Below are positions 18,874 to 25,044 of a stretch of DNA of 25,044 bases, in pieces; the first letter of the stretch is position 1; each line of letters starts with the position of its first letter. Location of the stretch: IMG/VR virus record IMGVR_UViG_3300046463_000610, positions 1-25,044 of that record. The stretch is one strand, 5' to 3'. Source of the stretch: a virus. The notes beneath the pieces are model-generated. The model did not search any database, had not been told where the DNA came from, and saw nothing but the letters and a program-made list of their open reading frames with translations. The translations under genes and the position numbers were made by a program.

Positions 18874-19209
18874 ATGGCCAAGAGCAACGCGGAAATTCAG
18901 CGGGACAAGCGCGCCAAGGAGAAAGCCCTGCTGGACCGGATCGGCGCCGAGAAGCGCACGCTGATTGTTTCGAAAGCGCTTGATGATGCGCTTCAGATCT
19001 TGGGCGAGCGCCACGACTTCGAAGAGTGGCAGGAGACGGTGTCGACACTGATCCTGAATCTGGCTGCGGCACCGGCCGAGGAGTCTGAGCGATTCGCGAG
19101 CATGTCACGACCGGAAATTATCGTTAAAGAAAAGTGGTCGCGACAGCTGGAAGACTTCGCCAAGACGGGCGTTGAAGTGTGCTTCAACCGTGCACAGATA
19201 ACCCAATAG
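18874..19209 (+). CDS. Small phage protein (111 aa), possibly DNA-binding
   Basis: From the ATG at 18874 ([20 protein letters not shown]), with GAGG 6 bases upstream. A basic helical N-terminus leads to [20 protein letters not shown] then [14 protein letters not shown], a strand-helix-helix order like ribbon-helix-helix proteins. The C-terminal third is variable. An RHH-type DNA-binding role is plausible but unproven. Its last 26 bases overlap the end of the convergent SEC-C gene, which points to a recent junction between plus-strand phage genes and a minus-strand insert. Confidence 0.75.
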   Translation: MAKSNAEIQRDKRAKEKALLDRIGAEKRTLIVSKALDDALQILGERHDFEEWQETVSTLILNLAAAPAEESERFASMSRPEIIVKEKWSRQLEDFAKTGVEVCFNRAQITQ

Positions 19210-19768
19210 ATGCTAGAGAAACCGCAAAGTTGGCCCAGAACGCCATGTTTATACCTTGGTCTTTAAACCATTTTTTCAACTTTGAGCTTTCAAGATCCTC
19301 GGCTGACGCACCTGCCTTAAGCTGTGCGAGGGCTTCCTTCACTAGCTCAACCGGCGGTTGTGCGGGAAGATTTTTAAGAATTTCAGCAAGAGCGGGGGTT
19401 TGAGTCGAATAGAAATTATAAACCTCAATACTTGCTTTACTGTCGACCAGATCGACACCGACATCAGCCACAATATTGGCCGTTCCAATTTTAAGCTCGC
19501 TGTTTTTTGAGCGAATACCTGTAGTCATCTGAGTTGCTCCATGGCATTTTTTGTATTTAATTCCAGATCCGCAAGGACACGACTCGTTCCTCCCGATTTT
19601 CTGTGAGCGAACAACGTCTGTGGCGTTCGGATGTTTTATGTCAGCGTGAAAACTGGGGAGAAAAAGATTAGTTGAGTTTGTCACATTAACAGCAGTTTCC
19701 ATCTCACCAGAAAACTGCATATTAAATGTGCAGAAATGGCAATCATTTATATCTGCGCCCGCTTTCAT
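19184..19768 (-). CDS. SEC-C motif protein with C-terminal hydrophobic end (194 aa)
   Basis: From the ATG at 19768 ([20 protein letters not shown]), set by GAGG 5 bases upstream; the frame also opens at a TTG at 19816. Residues 58-77 ([18 protein letters not shown] then HG) form a SEC-C zinc motif with C64, C66, C75 and H76, as at the SecA C-terminus. An early CHFC pair may bind metal too. The end, [20 protein letters not shown], is hydrophobic and may anchor the protein in the membrane. The gene is clearly richer in A and T than its neighbours and runs against the surrounding phage genes, so it is probably an acquired accessory gene. Its function, perhaps defence or exclusion, is not shown by the sequence. 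Confidence 0.82.
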   Translation of the reverse strand: MKAGADINDCHFCTFNMQFSGEMETAVNVTNSTNLFLPSFHADIKHPNATDVVRSQKIGRNESCPCGSGIKYKKCHGATQMTTGIRSKNSELKIGTANIVADVGVDLVDSKASIEVYNFYSTQTPALAEILKNLPAQPPVELVKEALAQLKAGASAEDLESSKLKKWFKDQGINMAFWANFAVSLASIGLSVHG

Positions 19769-19801
19769 CACGCCCTCGTCTGTAAAAGCAACAGTCTCTC
19801 T

Positions 19802-19828
19802 AATACCCCACTTCAACGAATCACGCCA
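19802..19828. repeat. 27-bp repeat, copy 1 (upstream of the SEC-C gene)
   Basis: Matches 20126-20152 at 25 of 27 bases in the same orientation, 324 bases apart. On the minus strand it can be read as [10 protein letters not shown] leading in frame into the SEC-C gene. The two copies bracket the 80-aa gene. Confidence 0.85.
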
Positions 19829-19839
19829 TGCTCAGGAGG

Positions 19840-20082
19840 TCAGCCATTGCCTCGGTCATACCAATTGTTAGCGAGTTCCATCCCGCACATTCTGGCATCG
19901 CAAATGCTCTTGAATGGGCCGTCTGATTCACCAATCAAGCACTCGCCTCTCGGATCTAGTTGTGCCACCACCCGCACGCCAACGGGCACAGGATCGTTAT
20001 CGTCGCCCCACTTGAAGCGTACGAGTGCCTGCTTTCCGCTGGAGTGCGAATGAAAGAACCCGGGCGGCCTATCGATAGCCAT
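19840..20082 (-). CDS. Small protein of unknown function (80 aa) between two repeats
   Basis: From the ATG at 20082 (MAIDRPPGFFHSHSSGKQAL), with GAGG 8 bases upstream. It continues VRFKWGDDNDPVPVGVRVVA and ends with an MELANNWYDRGNG segment. It looks like a compact beta-rich protein and I know no family. It lies 71 bases before the SEC-C start on the same strand and may be co-transcribed with it. A 27-bp repeat lies just before it and another just after it, as if it had been inserted or duplicated as a cassette. Confidence 0.65.
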   Translation of the reverse strand: MAIDRPPGFFHSHSSGKQALVRFKWGDDNDPVPVGVRVVAQLDPRGECLIGESDGPFKSICDARMCGMELANNWYDRGNG

Positions 20083-20125
20083 CGCTTTACCCTCTTTGAT
20101 CCGGACTGATTCCGGATCCTCAACC

Positions 20126-20152
20126 AATAGCCCACTTCAACGATTCACGCCA
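20126..20152. repeat. 27-bp repeat, copy 2 (upstream of the 80-aa gene)
   Basis: Second copy of the repeat at 19802-19828, with two mismatches. On the minus strand it can be read as WRESLKWAIG followed by a stop, as if it were the end of a coding region now lost. Confidence 0.85.
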
Positions 20153-20184
20153 GCCGGCGAGGCAATCGGCTGTCTGGAGCAATT

Positions 20185-21054
20185 ATGAATCCCTACCTTA
20201 TCACCGGCCCGGCCCAGATCGGCATCAGTGGTGGTCGTACCAGCGGGCACATGGTCTACAAGATCCTTGAAGCCCACGGCGGAGTGCTGCCGCCGGACGT
20301 GCACCTGTTCTTTCAGAACACTGGCAAGGAGCGCGAGGAAACGCTGGTCTTCATCGACCAAATAACCAGGCGCTGGAACGTGAAAATCGTTTGGATGGAA
20401 TGGTGCCGCTTGTACGGCCAGCCAGATGATGCTCCGTGGTACCGGTTAGTGGATTTCGAGACAGCCAGCCGCAACGGCGAGCCTTTCACGATGATGCTCG
20501 AGTATTACGCCGCGTACCGGGAGGCAGAAAAGAATCTGCCACCGGTGTTGCCGAACTTCTCGAACAATATGTGCACCGCGTACTTGAAGGTTAAGATCGG
20601 CGAGAAGCACATGCGCGCCCTGGGCTACGCCGAATGGGATTGCGTCGTCGGTATCCGCTACGACGAGCCGAAGCGCTACCACCGCATGATGGCCGCCAAC
20701 GACCGCGGCGGCACACGCTGGGATAATGTCTGCCCCTCGTACACAGCCAGCATCACCAAGGAGGACGTCAGTGCGTTCTGGGCAGCCCAGCCCTTCGATC
20801 TGGGAATGGATTCCGACTTCGGCAACTGCGATCTGTGCTGGAAAAAGAACGAGGCCAAGCTGATCAGGACCATTTATGAAGACCCGTCCAGGGTGATCTG
20901 GTGGTCCGGAATCGAAGAACGGTTCGGCCAGGTATTCCGCCAGGACCGTCCCAATTACAAGTCGCTGGCCTGGTCAGCAGACCAACGTGCCAGGCAGGCG
21001 GATTTCGATTTCGACTACCTGGCCGAAGACATCGACTGCTTCTGCGGCGATTGA
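20185..21054 (+). CDS. Phage PAPS-reductase-like protein (adenine nucleotide alpha hydrolase fold)
   Basis: A 289-residue protein with the PP-loop SGGRTSG at residues 15-21, then a DVHLFFQNTGKEREETLVFI segment typical of the phosphoadenosine phosphosulfate reductase superfamily. Cysteines C130 (NNMCTAYLKVKIGEKH), C183, C215/C218 (GNCDLCWKKNE) and C285/C287 (DCFCGD) could bind an iron-sulfur cluster or zinc. Relatives are frequent in phages and prophages; whether they reduce sulfate, modify nucleic acid or act in defence is unsettled. TGGAG is 5 bases before the ATG. A DNA methyltransferase follows on the same strand, which makes a nucleic-acid role worth considering. Confidence 0.9.
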   Translation: MNPYLITGPAQIGISGGRTSGHMVYKILEAHGGVLPPDVHLFFQNTGKEREETLVFIDQITRRWNVKIVWMEWCRLYGQPDDAPWYRLVDFETASRNGEPFTMMLEYYAAYREAEKNLPPVLPNFSNNMCTAYLKVKIGEKHMRALGYAEWDCVVGIRYDEPKRYHRMMAANDRGGTRWDNVCPSYTASITKEDVSAFWAAQPFDLGMDSDFGNCDLCWKKNEAKLIRTIYEDPSRVIWWSGIEERFGQVFRQDRPNYKSLAWSADQRARQADFDFDYLAEDIDCFCGD

Positions 21055-21076
21055 GACGGGACACGAAAGTTTTTAA

Positions 21077-21259
21077 TTACCCTGGGTAGCACCTAGACTC
21101 ATCTACCCACCACTCTTTCCCGTGATGCTCGTTGCAAGATACCCGTACCATCGAGTCATCGATCTCTTCTATAACGCCACAACGCTCTTCGCCTGTCGTT
21201 GTATCGCACACGCAGTCACCTACCTCGAACTCAACCGATTTGTCGTCATTTATCTGCAT
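21077..21259 (-). CDS. Small acidic protein (60 aa), unknown function
   Basis: From the ATG at 21259 (MQINDDKSVEFEVGDCVCDT), set by GGGAGG 4-5 bases upstream. It continues RCGVIEEIDDSMVRVSCNEH and ends WWVDESRCYPG. It resembles a small SH3-like beta barrel with several cysteines, but I know no family. It lies on the minus strand between the PAPS-reductase-like and methyltransferase genes. Reading frames upstream are open to 21403 without a better site. Confidence 0.62.
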   Translation of the reverse strand: MQINDDKSVEFEVGDCVCDTTTGEERCGVIEEIDDSMVRVSCNEHHGKEWWVDESRCYPG

Positions 21260-21357
21260 TGATCCTCCCATTGCCCGCTGGGTTTTATTCGGGCCACTCG
21301 GCAAATTACCCCACATCACCCCATTGCTCCAGCCCAAAGAGGCTGGCGGGACTATCA

Positions 21358-22281
21358 ATGACAACAGCAATTGATTTGTTCGCCGGTCTCGGCGGATGGT
21401 CAACCGGTGCCCGCAATGCCGGCATCGACGTTCTTTGGGCCGCTAATCACTGGCCGGTTGCGGTTGAGTGGCACAGCGCCAACCACCCCCACACACAACA
21501 CGTCTGCCAAGATCTGCACCAGGCGCAATGGGAGAAGGTTCCGGCGCATGACCTGCTGCTGGCCTCGCCATGCTGCCAGGGACATTCGAAAGCCCGCGGA
21601 AAGAAGTCTGGAAACCCACAACACGACTCATCACGCTCGACAGCTTGGGCTGTGGTTTCGGCGCTGGAGTTTCACCGACCTGAAGCTGGGCTGGTAGAGA
21701 ACGTCGAGGAATTCACCGACTGGGCGCTTTACCCGGCCTGGGTCGCAGCAGTGCAAGCGCTAGGCTATCAGGTCGCACCACATGTAGTGGATTGCGCTGA
21801 CTTAGGGGTTCCGCAGCATCGAGTGCGACTGTTCTTAGTCCTGACTCGGAGCAAGGCACCGCTGATGCTAGAGCTGCACCGGCGTCAGCATGTACCGGCC
21901 GCCAGCTTCCTCGACTTCGATGCCGGCCGCTGGTCACCGATCGAAAAGCCGGGGCGAGCCCACGCCACCCTAGAGCGGGTGCGCAATGGCCGCGAACGCT
22001 TCGGCGAGCGATTCATCATGCCCTATTACGGCAAAGGCTCTGGCCTGACCGGGCGCGACATCAAACGGCCAATCGGCACCATTACCACCCTGGATCGCTG
22101 GGCATTGGTCGACGGTGACCGCATACGGATGCTCAGCGCCGGCGAGGCCCTGGCCGCGCAATCCTTCCCGGCGGACACCCTACGCCCGGTCAACCACCGC
22201 CTGACCATGCATATGGCTGGCAATGCGGTACCGCCGCTGGCGGGACAGCGAATCATCGAGGCGCTGGTGGCTGCCGCATAA
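21358..22281 (+). CDS. DNA cytosine-C5 methyltransferase
   Basis: A 307-residue orphan methyltransferase. Motif I is DLFAGLGGWSTGARNAGID (binds S-adenosylmethionine), motif IV is LASPCCQGHS with the catalytic Cys at 73, motif VI is VENVEEF (114-116), motif VIII is QHRVRLF, and motif X is GNAVPP near the end. It transfers a methyl group to C5 of cytosine in a specific site, probably to protect phage DNA from host restriction or to mark it. No restriction enzyme is adjacent. The target-recognition part is short. The ribosome site is weak (GGCGGGA). The ATG at 21358 begins MTTAIDLF; the longer open frame adds unrelated residues. Confidence 0.94.
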   Translation: MTTAIDLFAGLGGWSTGARNAGIDVLWAANHWPVAVEWHSANHPHTQHVCQDLHQAQWEKVPAHDLLLASPCCQGHSKARGKKSGNPQHDSSRSTAWAVVSALEFHRPEAGLVENVEEFTDWALYPAWVAAVQALGYQVAPHVVDCADLGVPQHRVRLFLVLTRSKAPLMLELHRRQHVPAASFLDFDAGRWSPIEKPGRAHATLERVRNGRERFGERFIMPYYGKGSGLTGRDIKRPIGTITTLDRWALVDGDRIRMLSAGEALAAQSFPADTLRPVNHRLTMHMAGNAVPPLAGQRIIEALVAAA

Positions 22282-22288
22282 CCCACCC

Positions 22289-22519
22289 TCACCTATTTCG
22301 CTGATTCCTGCGGAATGAAGGGAAGTTCTCTTGGGCATTTTCAATTTCATTGATCGCTTCTTTCAACAACCCTGCCCTGCTCCACTTCAATGATTCGTCT
22401 CCCTTAATTACCTCGATCGTCATCCGACATAACTCATTAACATCCATACCCTGAAGTCTCGCCGTCCCAATGACGTATCTCAGTGCAGTTTCAAGCGCAG
22501 CAACTCGATCCTCGGTCAT
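22289..22519 (-). CDS. Small helical protein (76 aa), unknown function
   Basis: From the ATG at 22519 (MTEDRVAALETALRYVIGTA), then RLQGMDVNELCRMTIEVIKG and a basic end (FPSFRRNQRNR). It is almost entirely helical and begins with a coiled-coil-like MTEDRVAALE segment seen in many small phage proteins. The ribosome site is weak (GAGAG about 8 bases upstream); a TTG at 22525 also opens the frame. It ends 7 bases from the convergent methyltransferase stop. The upstream gap is very AT-rich and may hold its promoter. Confidence 0.65.
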   Translation of the reverse strand: MTEDRVAALETALRYVIGTARLQGMDVNELCRMTIEVIKGDESLKWSRAGLLKEAINEIENAQENFPSFRRNQRNR

Positions 22520-22598
22520 ACGCAATACTCTCTACACATAAAAAATTTTAAAAAACTTCACCGCCCAGGCATGCCCCGGACTCCCTCCCACTTCTAAG

Positions 22599-22904
22599 TC
22601 AGGCGCTATTGGAGGAAGCCGCTCGGCGAGAACTCGCACCTCCGGAAGTAGCCAACTGACGAGCTCGACCGACACCCCAGGCCAGAACTCTTGTCATTGA
22701 TTCTCTTGGGTGTGAATCATCAGCCTCTTCATGCAGCGCCATACCATCGGGAGCATAAATCCCGATAAACATCTGAGTCGTTCCGGCACTCGAAAGCCTG
22801 ACTTGCACATCAATGTAAGTCCCATCATTGAGAGTTTCATCGTGTGTTCTGGTGTGGAGCTCAGGGTCTGCCCACTCCCAAAAAACATTGCCTCGATGTC
22901 TCAT
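22599..22904 (-). CDS. Small protein (101 aa), unknown function
   Basis: Starts MRHRGNVFWEWADPELHTRT with GGAGG 5 bases upstream, a strong site. The core DGTYIDVQVRLSSAGTTQMF then IGIYAPDGMALHEEADD suggests alternating strands. The helix MTRVLAWGVGRARQLA is followed by a low-complexity Ser/Ala tail. I have seen this type in Pseudomonas genomes without a function. It reads on the minus strand like the 76-aa gene beyond it, separated by 79 bases, so the two may share a message. Confidence 0.78.
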   Translation of the reverse strand: MRHRGNVFWEWADPELHTRTHDETLNDGTYIDVQVRLSSAGTTQMFIGIYAPDGMALHEEADDSHPRESMTRVLAWGVGRARQLATSGGASSRRAASSNSA

Positions 22905-23302
22905 AAATCCCTCCTGCCCGTTCCTTGTGAGGGTCTACAGAGTTCAAAACTAGACTCATTCGAACGAAGTGCAACAGTGCCGAAACAGTATCGGACAGCT
23001 GGTCTCAACAGCTGTACGAATTCAAATTTTCTGTACAACTTTCAGCCACTATTGCGGCAAGGACGAAGTAATACCTGAAGAAAAGTTGATGTAGTGCGTG
23101 ACGAGAACGGGTACATGCACTGCTAAAAAAGACCGCGGCTATGGGGGGGGTCCACCCCGCCAGGCACTTCAGGGGAGAAAGCGTGTACGCAACTGGCGAG
23201 GCGAACGAATAAACAATAGCTCAGCCTCTCAACCTCCCTCAGACCCCTCATCTGATTCCCATCACCAACTTCTGCTGCCACGCGCGGCATGGAGCATTTC
23301 CC
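22905..23302. other. 398-base gap before the xis-like gene; no supported gene
   Basis: Frames run through it, but none has a ribosome site and sensible protein. It contains a direct repeat of TTCTGTACAACT/AGCTGTACGAAT type near 23010-23040 and a GGGG-TCCA-CCCC hairpin near 23150. It must hold the control region for xis/int and that of the minus-strand 101-aa gene, but no clear promoter can be named. Confidence 0.5.
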
Positions 23303-23716
23303 ATGGCAAACGCTACTGCGGCCAAGGCCAGCAGCATCCCTCCGAGGTTCATCCGATTCATGGATGCCCCCGGCTATCTCGGCATGTGCCGCGACGAATT
23401 CAACAAAACGGTCCGGCCCAACGTTCGCGAGTTCCCCATCGGGAAGCAGGGTGTCGCCTTCGATCGTATCGAGCTAGACGAGTGGGCCGACGCCTATATC
23501 GAAAGCAAGTCGATTGAAAAGGCAGCCAAACAGGACAACAATCGCCCTCGCAGCGAGCGCCAGGGTGAAACCAAAGGAGGTAACCCATGGCGAGAAAAGC
23601 GATCTCAGGTCTATATCAGAAAGGTGGAGTCTGGCAAATCGACAAAGTGTTCCGAGGCGAGCGACTTCGAGAAAGCACTGGCACTAGTGACCGGCAAGAA
23701 GCCGAGCAGTACCTGA
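23303..23716 (+). CDS. Excisionase-like / small DNA-binding protein overlapping int
   Basis: A 137-residue protein starting MANATAAKASSIPPRFIRFM. Residues about 13-66 (DAPGYLGMCRDEFNKTVRPN, then GVAFDRIELDEWADAYIES) have the layout of winged-helix excisionase/AlpA-like DNA-binding proteins. GGAG is 8 bases before the ATG. The position directly before int supports a role in excision or in int control. Unusually, its last 130 bases overlap the integrase in another frame, and that part (SQVYIRKVESGKSTKC then SDFEKALALVTGKKPS) still looks like sensible protein. The int ribosome site lies inside it. Confidence 0.78.
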   Translation: MANATAAKASSIPPRFIRFMDAPGYLGMCRDEFNKTVRPNVREFPIGKQGVAFDRIELDEWADAYIESKSIEKAAKQDNNRPRSERQGETKGGNPWREKRSQVYIRKVESGKSTKCSEASDFEKALALVTGKKPSST

Positions 23717-24765
23717 TTCACCGGCTGGAGCAGCTTCGACAGCAGAAGGTATACGGCGTACGCCGCACCAGAACCTGGGAGGAAGCGGCGACACGGTTTC
23801 TGATCGAGAGCAAGGACCAACCCTCGATCAAGTTGACGGCGCATCACCTGAAGCAGCTTCACCCATACCTCAAGGACCTGCCATTGACTCACATCGATGA
23901 CCAGGCGCTTGAGCCTTTCGTGAAGGATCGCTTGAAGGGAATGGTGTTGCCATGCGGGAAGCAGTTGAAGCCGGTGGCACCCCGCACAATCAACATCTCA
24001 ATTGAGCGGGTGATACGGGTTCTATCGCTTTGCGCAAGGAAGTGGCGGGATGAAGAGCGCAGACCCTGGCTTGATTCTGTGCCAATGCTGGCCAAGCTGG
24101 ACTTGAAGAAAAAGGTACGCGAGCCTTACCCCATGACATGGGAAGAGCAATCGATCCTTTTCGGTGAGTTGCCGGCCCACCTGCAAACAATGGCGCTGTT
24201 CAAGGTGAACACCGGCACACGGGAGCAGGAAGTCTGCAAGTTGAGATGGGATTGGGAGATCTCGGTGCCCGAACTGGGCACCAGTGTATTCCTGATACCG
24301 TCCGACTTTGGGGGCCGGAACGAGCGGTCAGGTGTGAAGAACGGTGATGAGCGGCTTGTCGTGCTCAACAACGTGGCCAAGTCGATCATCGACAAGCAGC
24401 GCGGGCTGAGCAAGGACTGGGTTTTTCCGTACAACGGCAACGCGATGCACCGTATGAACGACTCGGCATGGAAGAAAGCGCGGGTGAGAGCGGCGAAACT
24501 CTGGCAGGAGGAAAACCTTCGCCCCGCTCACCCTGGGTATGCATCTATCAGGGTGCACGACTTGAAACACACGTTTGGCCGTCGCCTTCGGGCGGCAGGT
24601 GTCACGCAGGAGGACCGCAAGGCACTTCTGGGGCACAAGAACGGCAGCATCACCAGTCATTACTCGGGCGCCGAGCTCGGGCATCTGATTGAAGCTGCGA
24701 ACATGGTATCAGCAACCGACTCGCGGGGACCGGTGCTGACGATCTTGAAGAGGAAAACGGGATAA
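23587..24765 (+). CDS. int: Phage integrase, tyrosine recombinase
   Basis: A 392-residue enzyme that should recombine attP with the tRNA-Pro gene. An N-terminal arm-binding region (ISGLYQKGGVWQIDKVFRGE) and a SAM-like core-binding region (about 63-160) precede the catalytic domain. R212 lies in NTGTREQEVCKLRW, K251 in the beta hairpin region, H324 in VHDLKHTFGRRL, H350 in LLGHKNGS, and the nucleophile Y359 in ITSHYSGAEL. The second Arg of HxxR is Lys327, a substitution found in some integrases. GGAGG is 6 bases before the ATG. It ends 70 bases from the 3' end of the tRNA, the usual place for a tRNA-targeting prophage. Confidence 0.96.
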   Translation: MARKAISGLYQKGGVWQIDKVFRGERLRESTGTSDRQEAEQYLIHRLEQLRQQKVYGVRRTRTWEEAATRFLIESKDQPSIKLTAHHLKQLHPYLKDLPLTHIDDQALEPFVKDRLKGMVLPCGKQLKPVAPRTINISIERVIRVLSLCARKWRDEERRPWLDSVPMLAKLDLKKKVREPYPMTWEEQSILFGELPAHLQTMALFKVNTGTREQEVCKLRWDWEISVPELGTSVFLIPSDFGGRNERSGVKNGDERLVVLNNVAKSIIDKQRGLSKDWVFPYNGNAMHRMNDSAWKKARVRAAKLWQEENLRPAHPGYASIRVHDLKHTFGRRLRAAGVTQEDRKALLGHKNGSITSHYSGAELGHLIEAANMVSATDSRGPVLTILKRKTG

Positions 24766-24790
24766 AGTCCCGAAAAACTCCCCACCAATG

Positions 24791-24818
24791 AAAAAGCCCA
24801 ACCTGAGAAGATTGGGCT
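24791..24818 (-). terminator. Terminator for tRNA-Pro, lying on the prophage side
   Basis: On the minus strand AGCCCAA and TTGGGCT pair around a 10-base loop, followed by TTTTT. It lies 17 bases after the CCA end of the tRNA. No T run follows on the plus strand, so it serves the tRNA rather than int. Confidence 0.85.
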
Positions 24819-24834
24819 AAGTCATTGAAAAATA

Positions 24835-24911
24835 TGGTCGGGACGGAGTGATTCGAACACTCGACCCCTAGCACCCCATGCTAGTGCGCTACCGGACTGC
24901 GCTACGCCCCG
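24835..24911 (-). tRNA. tRNA-Pro (anticodon GGG), probable integration site
   Basis: A 77-base cloverleaf. The acceptor stem CGGGGCG/CGTCCCG closes with one G-T pair. The D arm is GCGC...GCGC. The anticodon stem CTAGC/GCTAG carries a 7-base loop with GGG at 24875-24877, and the T arm is GAGTG-TTCGAAT-CACTC. The discriminator A and encoded CCA are at 24835-24838. The 3' end faces the integrase. Phage DNA entering here normally rebuilds the 3' part of the tRNA, so the attachment core should lie within 24835 to about 24880. Confidence 0.96.
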
Positions 24912-25000
24912 ACTAGGCGTGAAACCTGTTCTTCATCTCGAAGAATGCTCAAGAATATATCGCAAGCGTTTGAAAACTGGAAGTATTTAAACGCAGAAAT

Positions 25001-25044
25001 TTATTTCTTGAGAACCACCAGTACATCTTCCAGCTCAGCGATCA
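25001..25044 (-). CDS. Host MerR-family regulator, last 13 codons (partial)
   Basis: The frame entering from the right edge reads IAELEDVLVVLKK and stops with TAA. It matches the C-terminus I remember for the MerR-family regulator lying between ihfA and tRNA-Pro in Pseudomonas genomes. So little is present that the call rests on this ending and on the neighbouring tRNA. It marks the chromosomal flank. Confidence 0.65.
   Translation of the reverse strand, partial: IAELEDVLVVLKK

Noticed and set aside
18789-18983. Plus-strand frame starting MKRMINRAHQRRRQ with ATGA overlap
   Set aside because: The start coupling is attractive, but most of it lies out of frame inside the well-supported 111-aa gene and becomes low-complexity there.
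20137-20361. Minus-strand 74-codon frame opposite the PAPS-reductase-like gene
   Set aside because: It has no ribosome site and overlaps the clearly coding plus-strand PP-loop region.
23031-23045. Second LexA-like site CTGTACAACTTTCAG
   Set aside because: The spacing is CTG-N9-CAG, one base short of the LexA consensus, and the core lacks the alternating TA pattern.
23098-23517. Plus-strand frame before xis-like gene
   Set aside because: It has no ribosome site and a basic, Ser/Pro-rich composition, and it overlaps the better-supported xis-like gene.
1-25044. Insertion sequences or transposases
   Set aside because: No DDE transposase motif or terminal inverted repeats were seen. Both recombinases are tyrosine-type phage enzymes.

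Overview
The window is most of the left part of a lambda-like (siphovirus-type) temperate prophage integrated in a Pseudomonas chromosome. The right edge shows the host. A tRNA-Pro(GGG) gene with encoded CCA lies on the minus strand. Upstream of it is the last 13 codons of a minus-strand gene that matches the C-terminus I remember for the MerR-family regulator next to ihfA in Pseudomonas. The phage integrase lies beside the 3' end of the tRNA, so the prophage very probably sits in this tRNA. The window's left edge cuts the portal gene, so the other attachment site and the remaining head and tail genes lie outside.

Layout, left to right. (1) 1-4859, minus strand: late genes read as holin, a 247-aa unknown, small terminase, large terminase, gpW-like head-completion protein, portal. 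(2) 4860-5075: a late control region with a promoter inside the end of the Q gene, followed by two back-to-back terminators. (3) 5072-11777, minus strand: a translationally coupled early-right operon: cro, CII-like regulator, Rha/KilAC regulator, O-like initiator with iterons inside it, P-like protein, then a nin-like block of small Zn-binding proteins, an HNH-like DUF1364 protein, a 37-aa membrane peptide, a VRR-NUC nuclease, a second tyrosine recombinase and Q. (4) 11778-16061: the immunity region. It has three operators and divergent promoters at 11809-11880, a leaderless-looking cI, and two matching operators with a rightward promoter at 16020-16061. Between them lie plus-strand accessory genes: three tandem 75-aa paralogues and a fossil of a fourth, a small lipoprotein, a 312-aa unknown, a glycine-zipper/His-tail protein, and a DUF1654 gene behind a LexA-type box. 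(5) 16062-24765: the early-left arm. A long untranslated leader with a boxA precedes an alginate-lyase-like (PL7) gene. Mixed-strand accessory genes follow (SEC-C protein, PAPS-reductase-like protein, cytosine methyltransferase, small unknowns), then xis-like and int.

How it works together: CI holds the right and left promoters through the five related operators. Its Ser/Lys autoprotease and Ala-Gly cleavage site imply SOS induction. Cro, the CII-like protein and Rha/KilAC set the lytic/lysogenic balance. O and P act at the iteron origin. Q is expected to read through the two terminators to express lysis, packaging and head genes. Genes between cI and the left operators, several bounded by their own terminators, are the likeliest to be expressed in the lysogen and to change the host or exclude other phages. 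They are the best place to look for an undescribed system.

All family calls come from reading the translations and motifs by eye; no database search was possible.
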